Below the pieces are notes generated by a model, which ran no database searches, was not told the origin of the DNA, and worked only from the letters and a program-made list of their open reading frames with translations. The position numbers and the translations under genes were made by a program. From positions 28,033,120-28,097,119 of the forward strand of contig CM039464.1 of the NCBI GenBank assembly GCA_022414725.1: a DNA stretch of 64,000 nt, in the 5' to 3' direction. This document shows, piece after piece, positions 9,201-18,120 of the stretch (position 1 is the stretch's first letter; each line of letters opens with the position of its first letter). The DNA comes from Microglena sp. YARC (lineage: Eukaryota; Chlorophyta; Chlorophyceae; Chlamydomonadales; Chlamydomonadaceae).

Positions 9201-12149
9201 GGTGCTTGTTGTTTGGCTGGATGGCCAGGCTGGGGAGCTGCCTAGAAGCTGCTGGCAATTGCCGGAAAAAAACTCGCTGCCAGGTAGCTCATTTGAAGTC
9301 ATTTGTTGCAGACTCTTGTTGTTTGGCTGGACAGCCAGCCTAGGGAGCTGCCTAGAAGCTGCTGGTCATTGCCGATAAAGAACTTGCTATCAGGCAGCTC
9401 ATTTGAAGTCATTTGTTGCAGACTCTTGTTGGTTGGCTGGATAGCCAGCCTGGGGAGCTGCCTAGAAGCTGCTGGTCATTGTCGATAAAGAACGTGCTGT
9501 CAGGCAGCTCATTTGAAGTCATTTGTTGCAGACTCTTGTTGTTTGGCTGGATAGCCAGCCTGGGGAGCTGCCTAGAAGCTGCTGGTCATTGCCGATAAAG
9601 AACTTGCTGTCAGGTAGCTCATTTGAAGTCATTTGTTGCAGACTCTTGTTGTTTGGCTGGATAGCCAGCCTGGGGAGCTGCCTAGAAGCTGCTGGTCATT
9701 GCCGATAAAGAACTTGCTGTCAGGCAGCTCATTTGAAGTCATTTGTTGCAGACTCTTGTTGTTTGGCTGGATAGCCAGCCTGGGGAGCTGCCTAGAAGCT
9801 GCTGGTCATTGCCGATAAAGAATTTGCTGTCAGGCAGCTCATTTGAAGTCATTTGTTGCAGACTAGCAGTAGCTCGAAGTAGAAAAGAGGACAGCTTTTA
9901 CTTCAGTCAGGGAGGTCAACACAAGTACGAGGGGAACGGCAATATGATATCATATGATGCAATTTGTATGATATTATATATTTCAGTCTGACTAGGCTAA
10001 AGTTACCATTTATATACATATATTTAGGGGTCGGCTATGTAACTATGTTCTATAATATTAGTGAATAAATAATATTATATAATATCAGTCGGACCAGCCG
10101 TCTCACCAGAATTTCACATTTATTTGAAAAACTTATATTATTGTGACAATATAATAATATTAATTAATACTAGTTTTCAAAACACTAGTATTACCATTAT
10201 TAATTAGTTAATACTAGTTTTCAAAACACTAGTATTAACATTATTAATTAGTTAATACTAGTTTTCAAAACACTAGTATTAACATTATTAATTAGTTAAT
10301 ACTAGTTTTCAAAACACTAGTATTAACATTATTAATTAGTTACTACTACTTTTCCAAACACTAGTATTCACATTATTAATTAGTTAATATTAGTTTTCCA
10401 AACGCTAGTTTTAGTTGCCGTTCCCTACATATATTGTGGTCAGCTTCTCCCTCCCTCCCTCCCTGGCTAAGGTGATTAATAGAATAGGATTATACCTCAT
10501 GTTGGTAGACTCAAGTAGCGATAAATCACTGAGAGCAGACTGAGACGGAGATGGTCAACCATGGGGGGAAAAAAGTGACTAACTACCGTAACAAACTAAC
10601 GTCTCTAACTGACACGACTGCACAGCGGAGACACACGAATCCTGTCACTCCACCTGTGGAACGACTGTACAGTCTGTAGACACACGTATCAGGTAAAATA
10701 GAAAACTCCACCTGTTACCCCAGCCTACCCCACCCACCCCCACCCCACTCCAAGCCCACACCACTCTAAGTTACTCCTTTAAAGTTACTCCTTTCCAAAC
10801 AGGTTAGAGGTTTCTGTTCTGATTTTAAGGCTTATAGGGTCAGGGTCTAGGTGGGTTAATGGTCAACTGGGGCGGACTGGGGGCTAACTTCCTACTACTT
10901 GCAAGTGGCAGCATATTTTGGGCGGAGCCCCCTTTTCAAGGGGGCGGGAGCCCCCAGGGTTACCCATTTGTCCGTCAGTCAGTCTGACTGTCACCCCTAG
11001 ACGAAGCCTGACACGTCAGCCAACGGTCTTGTAACTAACTCGCTTCCGTTGCCACCTTTCGTTCCGTCGCGAGCGCTCTCTGCCATTTTTTAGCGTCATA
11101 TGCGACGCTGCATGGAACTTGTCCAAAAGCTACTGCTTGCGAACCTTTCCCCCTCCCAGGTACCTGACTACCTGTGCCCCAACGGTAGCATGCTTTACTT
11201 CCGCCGCCTGATTAATTGCTACAACGGAATGTTCACAAGCATGCGACCAAAATGAAATGCCTCCTGTTTGAATCCTTGGTGTCCTGTTTGAATCCTTGGT
11301 GTCCTGTTTGAATCCTTGGTGTCCTGTTTGAATCCTTGGTGTCCTGTTTGAATCCTTGGTGTCCTGTTTGAATCCTCCTGTTTGAATCCTTGGTGTCCTG
11401 TTTGAATCCTCCTGTTTGAATCCTTGGTGTCCTGTTTGAATCCTTGGTGTCCTGTTTGAATCCTTGGTGTCCTGTTTGAATCCTTGGTGTCCTGTTTGAA
11501 TCCTCCTGTTTGAATCCTTGGTTTCCTGTTTGAATCCTTGGTGTCCTGTTTGAATCCTTGGTGTCCTGTTTGAATCCTCCTGTTTGAATCCTTGGTGTCC
11601 TGTTTGAATCCTTGGTGTCCTGTTTGAATCCTCCTGTTTGAATCCTTGGTGTCCTGTTTGAATCCTCCTGTTCGAATCCTTGGTGTCGCTGGTTTGTGTC
11701 AGGAGACCCACCTCCAGGGGTGAAATTCCTTTCACAACCAGTCGCAACTAAAACAAATGCCTACTGTCATGGTGCCTTCTCAAAACTCTTATCCCCCTGT
11801 AACCCGTTACCCTCCCAGGTACCTGTGCCCCAAAGCTCGCATGCTCTACTTTCGCCGCCTGATTACTGGCAACAATGGAATGTTCACAGACGTGCAACCA
11901 TAATGAGATGCCTACTGTCATGGTGCCCTCTAAAACTCTTATCCCCCTGTAACCCGTTCCCCTCCCAGGTACCTTTGCCCTAAAGCTCGCATGCTCTACT
12001 TCCGTCGTCTGATTAATGAGTACAACGGAATGTTCACAGACATGCAAGAGCAAATTGACAACGTCTACTGGCCAGCAGTCCAGGCCCAACTGAAAGCTAC
12101 AAATACAGACTCCCCTAAGGCCTACTACAGCTTGACCCAGGAAGTCTAG
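4555..12149 (+). CDS. GT90 (CAP10-like) glycosyltransferase, 3' half, three exons
   Basis: Exon A (about 4,555-4,853) encodes a segment with KYLLNLDGYTASYR and VVLKQDSFHGEYFY, matching the family-90 pattern of a (L/I)DG block, an Arg and a LKQDS block before E-x-FY. Exon B (8,628-8,751) encodes HYLPFFRDQPDDVLDIIK and AQEFAARYL-type residues; exon C (11,969-12,149) encodes CPKARMLYFRRLINEYN and ends TQEV-stop. Phases agree: A ends phase 1, B starts with two completing bases and ends phase 2, C supplies the final G of an Arg codon. GT90 enzymes are endomembrane O-glucosyl/xylosyltransferases that modify secreted proteins or glycans. The 5' exons lie outside the window or in unrecognised sequence, and no ER-retention signal is seen. 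Introns carry SINEs, minisatellites and extra copies of exons A and C. Confidence 0.8.
4913..5008 (+). other. Duplicated GT90 exon A' (in-frame cassette)
   Basis: This 96-bp segment repeats the last third of exon A (SKLLHVNSVVLKQDSFHGEY and following residues). It has its own acceptor (ttctttcacag) and the same donor (gaag/gtcagt) as exon A. Entering from exon A's phase 1, it reads open and ends in phase 1 again, so inclusion would add 32 codons without shifting frame. It could be an included cassette, an alternative exon or a recent dead copy. Confidence 0.75.
5145..6298. repeat. Compound (TTAG)n minisatellite, about 12 units
   Basis: A conserved 45-50-bp block (catctctgcactcatgaacc then atccaaggcactctag) alternates with (TTAG)n or (TTGG/TTTG)n runs of different lengths. 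It lies in GT90 intron A-B and is probably length-polymorphic. Confidence 0.9.
6315..6352. repeat. Poly-G tracts
   Basis: Two runs of G separated by aggcccg; length in an assembly is unreliable. They border a short Family D remnant (about 6,353-6,390). Confidence 0.7.
6550..7160. repeat. About 220-bp tandem duplication split by a SINE
   Basis: Two copies of a segment with gcaaggtgtcct, aaaataaaagggt and ccaatgttggt-type motifs are visible. The second is interrupted by the SINE at 6,848-7,059, so the first copy shows the empty target site. No coding signal is seen. Confidence 0.7.
6848..7059 (+). mobile_element. tRNA-derived SINE, copy 2
   Basis: Same family as 363-578, with an intact A-box and a better B-box (GGTTCGACTCC). 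It is flanked by cttccaat on both sides, and the neighbouring duplicate supplies the uninterrupted target sequence. Confidence 0.85.
7255..7790. repeat. (CCACCCCAACC)n minisatellite
   Basis: C-rich repeats of ccaaccacccaccccaacc with an oligo-A interruption at 7,448-7,460. Pro/Asn/His frames on plus and Gly/Trp frames on minus are composition artefacts. Confidence 0.9.
7895..8350. repeat. Tandem repeat next to GT90 exon B
   Basis: About five degenerate units of 80-110 bp contain tagccttgtacttgtacttg, a gcactagcaaatacatcaat motif and cgcccgtttgccttgcac. The last motif matches the polypyrimidine/acceptor region just before exon B (gcccgtttgctctgcag), so the array appears to have grown out of the intron end. 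Confidence 0.8.
8369..8581 (-). mobile_element. tRNA-derived SINE, copy 3, close to a splice acceptor
   Basis: Minus-strand copy with A-box TGGTCTAGTGG and B-box GGTTCGACTCC. It is flanked by a perfect 14-bp duplication ctagcaagtactga (8,355-8,368 and 8,582-8,595). It ends 46 bp before GT90 exon B, inside the tandem repeat that precedes the exon. Confidence 0.9.
9035..9175. repeat. Family E half-copies
   Basis: Two adjacent pieces carry agcttctaggcagctccttg and agccagccactgggct, matching the end of the Family E inverted-repeat element. They precede the 110-bp satellite. Confidence 0.6.
9180..9863. repeat. 110-bp satellite derived from Family E, six copies
   Basis: Units of 110 bp contain ggggagctgcctagaagctg then ctggtcattgccgataaag. 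The core is the terminal inverted repeat of Family E, so the satellite looks like an amplified element end. It gives a series of 61-codon open frames that I do not regard as genes. Confidence 0.9.
9932..10425. mobile_element. Element with GGGAACGGCAA inverted termini
   Basis: The left end gggaacggcaa is the exact reverse complement of the right end ttgccgttccc. The interior is AT-rich, non-coding and includes a 44-bp palindromic array. A partial relative lies at 3,686-3,810. No convincing target duplication is seen (only TAC near both ends). A non-autonomous DNA element is likely. Confidence 0.65.
10150..10412. repeat. 44-bp palindrome-rich array
   Basis: Five to six units of 44 bp contain actagttttcaaaacactag, an inverted repeat, so every unit could form a hairpin. 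It is internal to the GGGAACGGCAA element. Confidence 0.85.
10918..11128 (+). repeat. Family A dispersed element, copy 1
   Basis: About 200 bp. It begins with a hairpin (gagccccctttttcaaggggg-like, here ggagcccccttttcaagg), contains gcctgacacgtcagccaacg and ends with a gcgtcg...cgacgc palindrome and ctgcatggaacttgtcc. Other copies: 34,455-34,545, 37,966-38,150, 48,340-48,533 (+) and 56,374-56,585 (-). No coding signal; MITE or SINE undecided. Confidence 0.75.
11160..11250 (+). pseudogene. Decayed copy of GT90 exon C (5' half)
   Basis: After an intact acceptor (ccccctcccag) the sequence repeats the exon C start, but an 8-bp insertion (tacctgac) shifts the frame. It continues to cgcctgattaattgctacaa before homology stops at a minisatellite. 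Confidence 0.75.
11263..11680. repeat. 20-bp/14-bp minisatellite
   Basis: Units of tcctgtttgaatccttggtg (20 bp) alternate with a 14-bp short form. The block resembles the Family D start (gaatcctcggtgtcgctgg) that follows directly, so it probably grew from that sequence. Confidence 0.9.
11672..11760 (+). repeat. Family D dispersed repeat
   Basis: Contains ggtgtcgctggtttgtgtca and ggagacccacctccagggg, matching 50,548-50,620 and the inverted copies at 3.6 and 52.8 kb. Confidence 0.65.
11819..11900 (+). pseudogene. Second copy of GT90 exon C (5' half)
   Basis: Same acceptor (cccctcccag class) and open frame with YLCPKARMLYFRRLI, as in the true exon C 150 bp downstream. It diverges where exon C encodes EYNG, and homology ends after the ACAGACGTGCAACC stretch. 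About 70 bp of intron were duplicated with it (cctactgtcatggtgcc). Confidence 0.75.
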
Positions 12150-12186
12150 AGATGATGCTCCTTGACATACAGAGTCATGCTCAGAC

Positions 12187-12547
12187 ATGCAAGAGCTAAT
12201 AGACAATGTCTACTAGCCAGCAGTGCTGGCTCAACTGAAAGCTACAAATACAGGCTCCCCTAAGTCCTCCTACAGCTTGACTCAGAAAGTCTAGAGATGA
12301 TGCTCCTCAAAATACAGAGCCATTCTGAGGCATGCAATAGCAAATAGTCAACGTCTACTGGCCAGCAGTGCTGGCACAACTGAAAGCTACAAATGCAGAC
12401 TCCCCTAAGGCCTACTTCAGCTTGACCCAGGAAGTCTAGTGATGATGCTCCTCAACATACAGAGCTATTCTGACATGCAATGTATTGCTGGCTAATAGAC
12501 ACTGGCATTGTCTATTAGCCTGCAGTGTAGGCCCAACTGAAAGCTAA
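12187..12547 (+). pseudogene. Three decayed copies of GT90 exon C (3' half)
   Basis: Segments starting near 12,187, 12,337 and 12,475 repeat the exon C part encoding the MQEQIDNVYWPAVQAQLK region and, in two copies, the stop codon. Frames are broken (for example TAG inside the first). They trail the true stop at 12,149, so they are likely 3' UTR or downstream relics. Confidence 0.75.
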
Positions 12548-12745
12548 GAAGTAATGATAACGCCTGGTGGGGCGTGGTATTGAGAGAGCCCCGTTTTACA
12601 GCGATAGGGAATGGGCTGCTACTTTACCAGGACAAAGCTACCATGGCGGTTAACAGCGACCGCGAACACTAAAGCACACCTGTAGGGATTCGAACCCAGC
12701 ACCTTCTTCGGTCCAGCAAAATGATCAACCATTGAACCTTTCGTT
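12548..12745 (-). mobile_element. Related SINE with a different tRNA-like head
   Basis: On the minus strand the head carries a clear B-box (GGTTCGAATCCC) and A-box-like ggttcaatggttgatca. The body (ccatggtagctttgtcctgg) and tail (ggcgttatcattac) match the first SINE family, so this is a sister subfamily that shares body and tail but not head. Confidence 0.75.
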
Positions 12746-12757
12746 GAAATGGGGATT

Positions 12758-13200
12758 CAGAGGGTGAAAGCATGGGAGACAACAAGAAGCTTCAATCAAG
12801 TTTATTGCCAATAAAGTCAAATGATATTTAGTTGGATAGGCCCACGCTTGTCCTCCACACCGTTTGAAGTTCTGTCTGTCCAGAGGGTGAAAGCATGGGA
12901 GACAACAAGAAGCTTCAATCAAGTTTATTGCCAATAAAGTCAAATGATATTTAGTTGGATAGGCCCACGCTTGTCCTCCACACCGGTTGAAGTTCTGTCT
13001 GGCCAGAGGGTGAAAGCATGGGAGACAACAATAAGTCTCAATCAAGTTGACCCACCCCACCCCACCCCACCCCACCCCACCCTGGCCAGAGGGTGAAAGC
13101 ATGGGAGACAACAAGAAGATTCAATCAAGTTGATTGCAAATAAAGTCAATGATTTTTAGTTGAACATGCGCACGCTTATCCTCCACGCCGTTTTCAGTCC
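12758..13200. repeat. 123-bp tandem repeat, about four copies
   Basis: Units start cagagggtgaaagcatggga and contain aagcttcaatcaagtttatt. The first three are spaced exactly 123 bp; the third unit contains an internal (ACCCC)n tract. A remnant lies at 13,360-13,440. The minus-strand frame through it is not a gene. Confidence 0.9.
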
Positions 13201-13372
13201 TGTGTGATCAGAAGGTGTGTGCGGTATATTGTTACCGTCCAGGGGTAGGCCAAATAGGCGTAAGGGACTTGCCCAACCATGATAAGAGGGGCTATAACAA
13301 AAAAACGCTGATGAACTGAACCCCAGCAATCTTTTACCAACGGGGGCTCTGAGTTCGTGCTAAAGGTGAAAG
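13200..13372 (-). repeat. Family C dispersed repeat
   Basis: The minus strand shows ggggttcagttcatcagcg then ggttgggcaagtcccttacg and cctacccctggacggtaac. It is related to 50,997-51,150 and 52,905-53,062. Confidence 0.6.
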
Positions 13373-13620
13373 CTTGAAAAATAATGAGAAGCTTCAATCA
13401 AGTTTATTACAAATAAAGTTAAATAGTATTTAGTTGAATTGTAGTCTACACTAGCATATAAAATTAAAGCAGATTTGAAGCAGAACATAGTCTTCCAGGA
13501 GGTATTGTGCTGAACTATCTTCATTATAGACATCATCGCGGTGCTTATATCAATAGAACCAGCGCCACCACATGGGCACTTCCTATGGATTGGATTGTTA
13601 CATGATCTTCCAATTCCAAG

Positions 13621-13652
13621 CTCCCCCCCCCCCCCCCCCCCCCCCCCCCCCG
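13621..13652. repeat. Poly-C tract
   Basis: A run of about 30 C bases, of uncertain true length. Confidence 0.9.
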
Positions 13653-13745
13653 TGCGATACCCACAGAAATCAGGGCACATCCATTGTCCGTAGGTGGTGT
13701 TTGTTTGCTTTTCTGGGCACTCTTTCATTTGGGGGCTATGCGCAA

Positions 13746-13872
13746 CAGCTACTAGGCAGCTCCTTTCCCCCGTCCTTTGGCCAAACCTGAAGCTAACTTG
13801 TGCATCTGAAAGTTGGTATGACATGCATTCCGATGCAGCTGCAAGCATTGGTTTTGAACCTGTGGCTGGCTA
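13746..13872 (+). mobile_element. Family E element, truncated
   Basis: Begins agctactaggcagctccttt and continues with the Family E interior (aacctgaagctaacttgtgc; gcagctgcaagcattgg). The right terminus is replaced by a short SINE-tail-like sequence (atgataacgcctgg). Confidence 0.6.
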
Positions 13873-14164
13873 AAAGGAATGATAACGCCTGGGGCGGTGC
13901 TTGGGTGCCTTGTGCTTCTTCTGGCCTGGCGTCCGAGCTGAGTGGAAGCTCGCTACTGAGGGGTCTGAAGATGTAGAACCCCCTAGCAGGCTGCAAAAGG
14001 TGGTGGGCAGGTGGTGTTGTTAGAATGTTTGTTTTTTGAAGTGCAGTACACCTCGCAGGTTTAAGTGCCATCAGCAAAATTAGGTGCCTTGTGCTTTCTT
14101 CTGGCCTGGCCTCTGAACTGAGTAGAAAGCAAAAGAGCAAGTAAACAGACAAGCAAGTAAGTAT

Positions 14165-14365
14165 TGAATAATAATTGTCACAAGGTTCTATACGCCAGGT
14201 ATGGTGTCTAATCGTCTGCACATTGCAGTTACCAATATCCCCCGTGCGATAACCACGGAAACCAGGGATTTCTAGAGCACATGACAGTTCAGATTCGAAC
14301 TGAAGACCTCCGGCTGTGGTGACCATATTCAACGGCCGCTCTACCACTACGGTAAGCATTGAAGC
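14165..14365 (-). mobile_element. Second tRNA-derived SINE family, copy 1
   Basis: On the minus strand, gtagtggtagagcggccg (A-box region) and cagttcgaatctg (B-box) are followed by a body with ggtttccgtggttatcgcac and gcagacgattagacaccat. A relative with the same body lies at 47,437-47,645. Confidence 0.6.
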
Positions 14366-14939
14366 ATGTATTTCTCTTCGTCCAATGGAAGTAACAGACC
14401 CAGTTGGGCCTTGGAATGTTCTTACCTCCATCATCGCTGGTGAAGACCTGCCTTCGTCATAGTGGACCATCTTGATGACCCTGTTCGCCCTGCTTGGACT
14501 TGGCAAGTGTCCAGCTGTGGACTTAGTTTTGCTCAGTCTAGGTTGTCTCTTCTTTCGGATTCTTGCTCTGCATGCCCCCCTGGCTCGCTTGTTTTCGTAC
14601 ACCCTACCTCATCTTGCTTTGCTTGCTTGTTATTGTGGTCCTCCAAGCCTTAGTCCCCTACTGAAGTCTGTTTGCCTTGTTGAGAACTAGCACCTCTTTG
14701 AACGTGGTAGGGCATGTAGTCTACGTGCGTGTCATGCTAACTACGTGCCCTTGCCTTGGTCAACCCTCCAAGGTGTCCGCTCTCTAGGTTAGGGCATGGA
14801 TGTCCTCTAGTACGTAGTTAGCATGTCCTTGCCCTGGTGTCCGTATTTGGCTATGGGTATGCTGGATTATTCGGGTCTGGCCTCCTAGAGTGCTTCTTGA
14901 GTTCACACGCCCCACCTCTGCCGCATACCTGAGAATTAG
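14366..14939. other. No recognisable feature
   Basis: I see no gene, no tandem repeat and no copy elsewhere in the window. Short open frames lack family motifs. Confidence 0.4.
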
Positions 14940-15493
14940 GGGGCACCCTTTATCTTGAGTCATTGGATCCCCCTGTGCTATTTTCGGCATGGAGCTTCGT
15001 GCCGGTTTTGGCCCCCCTCCCTCCTTTCCGCCTCTCTTTCCCTATAGCCCAGCTTTGCTCAGTTCATTTGTTGGTTTCGTTTCACAAGTTTGAGCTCTTG
15101 CTTGCGGCTTCTGGTGTACGGGGAGGGCTTTGTGTTGGCTGCATTATGTATCAGATGCTTATAGCCAACAGGTCTGCCTTATGTGGTGGATTCTCTTGCC
15201 CCTGTCATGTGTGCCTGATTGCTGAGTCTTGCTAGGATTGGTTTCTGGTCTCTCTGTTTTTCGTCTGGACTCGCCCTTTTCCTCTTGGGGTGCCTATGGT
15301 TGCTCTTCTTGGCACCCAGGTCCTTTTCTACTAGATGGTTGTGCTGGGTTGAAGTGTGCTTTTTTCCTTTTAAGGGCATTATCGCTGCATATTAAGGTGC
15401 TCATAGCGCGTGCCCTTGATAAGTCTTTAGCTCTTTTGGCTCAGCCCTCTTCTCTTGTGTTTGTTAGGCTTGATGCTCTGGGTTGCCTGCCTC
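14940..15493 (+). repeat. Family B dispersed repeat, left part, split by the LTR element
   Basis: Contains gatgcttatagccaacaggt, ggtggattctcttgcccctg and gcattatcgctgcatattaa, all repeated at 35.2-36.4 kb. The copy continues beyond the LTR element at 21,436-21,625, so the retrotransposon inserted into a pre-existing repeat. Confidence 0.8.
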
Positions 15494-15721
15494 TGTTATT
15501 GACTGATTTGTATATCAGTCTCTGAGTCGGCATAATGCACACCGGTACCTTTCCCTCCTGGTACCGTGTTGCCTGCCGCCAGGACACAGGCTAGCTGTGG
15601 CCTGCACGTGACTGCAGTACCCTGCAGTACACATCTCTATTCTATATGATTGCGCCTGTTGCGCTTAATAGCATCTTCTCCTCTATCGAGCCTATGCTGT
15701 TGTAACAATCTTACATTCACA
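15494..15721 (+). repeat. 5' LTR
   Basis: Begins tgttattgactgatttgt and ends cttacattcaca; 228 bp. It matches the 3' LTR with a single visible difference. Confidence 0.95.
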
Positions 15722-15740
15722 GGTTATGTGCCATCTTTAG
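15722..15740 (+). promoter_or_regulatory. Primer-binding site candidate
   Basis: The sequence ggttatgtgccatctt directly follows the LTR. It resembles the initiator-tRNA-complementary site of many Copia elements (ggttatcagagcc) with changes. The tRNA assignment is tentative. Confidence 0.45.
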
Positions 15741-16202
15741 ACGCTAACGAAGAACAGCCGCTGATTTCCGCGTTCGGATTCAGTTCCCCTCTGACTTGTC
15801 GAAGGCCCGAGTTTTAACTAAGCACCTGGACTCCCTGTGCGGATCCTACTTCCCGCTGCTCCGCCTGCCGCTTCCTACCAAGACTCCTTGGATCTGCCAC
15901 TGCGTCCTACGACTGGAGCAAGCAAGAGCGACCACAAGTCACCGAAATCTATGAAGTGAGTATAGGACGACGCCCTCACCGAGACCCACACCGTGCTGTA
16001 TTGATCTCAGACGATCAATTTGTCTACGACCCCAGCTTAAGAGAAGCTTCTGTCGTCGAACATTGCCGCTTGGCAACGTTCACCCTCCGGTAATCCGCTG
16101 GATCCCTTTGGATCGCCGATTCCCACACACACTCCATCCCCTCTTCCCCTGCCCCAACACTCCGACCTACAACGCCAAGACTCCTACACAGAAGACCTCA
16201 CC

Positions 16203-18089
16203 ATGCAACCTCCCCGTATATTCACCAGTAACAACCTCTACAACTGGCGCTGCGCCAGGCAGAATATACTCCTCGCCCTCAAATCAGATAGGGATACCAT
16301 TGCCATTGCTTTCGACTGCCAACAGGCGGTGGTCGCTGGCGAGCCTGCCGACTCTGATGGTTACCCTGCTGATGACATTACTTACCCTGTTGTTGCGGCT
16401 GCTGATCCAGCTGTTCCGGCTACTCCGGCTCGTGGTGTCCCCACCAGGATCTCCACCTAGGAGAACAACAAGGCCTTCAAGATCATCATAGATCATGTAT
16501 CAGATCCGATCCAGCTGGCCATTCATGCTAACACAGATATGGCCACTAGAGCCTTCAGGTTTCTAGATGCCCTGTACTCTGAGGAAGGCAGCAGGCTAGA
16601 GCATACCACCCTGACTGCCATAATGGGAATACGTATGACTTCCACTGAATCCCTGCAGACATACCTCTCTAGGGCAGCTGATATGTATTCCCAGATCCCC
16701 AAGATTCAAGGCACCCACATCGTCTCTACGAGCACTTTCCTCAACCTTACTGTCAAGGGACTGAACTCCCGCCCTGAATATGATGGGTATATCAATCAGT
16801 TCAACCCCACAGCTGTCACTACCTTTGCTATGCTCCAAAGTGCTCTCTTCAACTGGTGCTTAGTGAAGCAAGTTGACCCTGCACCATCTCCTGAAGAGGC
16901 TGAGATGGCAGCTGCAGCTTACAGGGCCAGGAAGCCATTCAACAGCAAGCACCTCCCATTCAGAGACAGGACCATCTCCTACAAGAAGTTGACCTGCTGG
17001 AACTGTGGGGGAATAGGCCATAGCTCCAGAGACTGCACCAGTGAGGACACTGATCTGGCTTTCAGGCCAGCTGACTCAGATGAAGCTGACCATGGATCTA
17101 AGTCACCTCCCAAGAACAGATCAGGAGATGACAAGGATCCTGACGACAAGAAGACTCCCAAGAAGACAAGTCCAGACAGGAGGCGTCTAAGAAGATACCC
17201 AAGCAGGGGACGCCATGCCCATGTTGCTGATGGTGATCAGTCCACCTCCAACTCTGACAGTGAGGGTGAAGAACACAACTTCCTGTCCCTGGCACTGGAT
17301 GAGGACAACCTCCAGCCCATGAGATTTGCTACACCAACCAGAGGCAAGTCTGTTTCATTTGCCTTGCCACCTGACCCCCTGGCTAATACAGCATTCTTTG
17401 GACATATAAGTGCTGATGATGAATGCACTATAGAAGATGGAGAAGTTTTCCAGGCAGCACTGCAGACAGAATGGATCATAGATACTGCAGCACACTCTCA
17501 TGCAACCAGTAACATCTCCCATCTGCATGACATTCAGGACCTCCCACAGCCTATTAGGCTGCAGCTGGCAGATCAAGACTCTCCACCTATCCTCTGCAAG
17601 CAGATAGGGAAGGCCAAGATCAAGGGCCATGGCAGGACTCTGATCATCCTGAACAATGTACTTCTTGCTGACTGCAACATGCCCAACATCATTGGCATTC
17701 ATGCAGCCACCAGCCTGTGCCCAGACCTCCAAGTTCACCTGTCCAAGACTCAAGCCACACTCTCCATCCCAAGACCATCTGGTACCAAACTGCTCCTCTC
17801 ATGCCCCAAAAGGCATGGACTCTACCTTACCCAAACTTCACCAGTCACTGCCAGTAATCCCTCTATCCCTGTGGGCCCTACCATTGCCTACATCATGATG
17901 GTTACCAAGCCTCCATCAACTCACACTGACTCTGAGACAGGGCAGTACCCACCCACTCATGAGACCTCCCCCAGTAGAGCTGATCAAGACTGCCAGGATC
18001 CCCCCTCTACTTCTGCTCCATCTGCACCCCACACTGCTCCTGAGATAGGGCAGTACCCACCCACTCATGTGGAGGCAGACCAAGACTGA
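16203..18089 (+). CDS. Gag plus Copia-type protease, broken by one in-frame stop
   Basis: The frame starts at 16,203 (MQPPRIFTSNNLYNWRCARQ, a typical Copia Gag start with N-x-Y-x-W). It meets one TAG at 16,458-16,460, then runs open for 540 codons. Further on: the Gag core, a CCHC knuckle CWNCGGIGHSSRDC, a Lys/Asp-rich linker and a protease core WIIDTAAHSHATSN with the D-T-A triad. The C-terminus is a run of repeats containing EIGQYPPTH. The final TGA replaces a CTC codon seen in the other repeat units, so the frame was once longer. The TAG could be decay or readthrough; nothing favours readthrough. Confidence 0.8.
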
Positions 18090-18116
18090 CAGGATCCCCC
18101 CTCTACTTCTGCTCCA
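17918..18116 (+). repeat. About 96-bp coding repeat in the Gag-protease tail
   Basis: Repeats around gagatagggcagtacccacc and gaggcagaccaagac occur before the LINE insertion and again at 19,305-19,560. They are in frame with the protease upstream, so the protein tail is modular. Confidence 0.75.
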
Positions 18117-18120
18117 TCCC

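Noticed and set aside
9180..9863. CRISPR-like regular repeats (also 63,023-63,440)
   Set aside because: Head-to-tail satellites without unique spacers, in a eukaryotic context.
9923..10430. A 3-bp TAC target duplication for the GGGAACGGCAA element
   Set aside because: TAC is not adjacent to the left terminus, and three bases are not significant.
11130..11747. 205-codon minus-strand frame with HQGFKQ repeats
   Set aside because: Product of the 20/14-bp minisatellite; its ends overlap GT90 exon copies on the other strand.
13793..14602. 269-codon minus-strand frame
   Set aside because: It spans a SINE, a truncated MITE and unassigned sequence, with no conserved motif.
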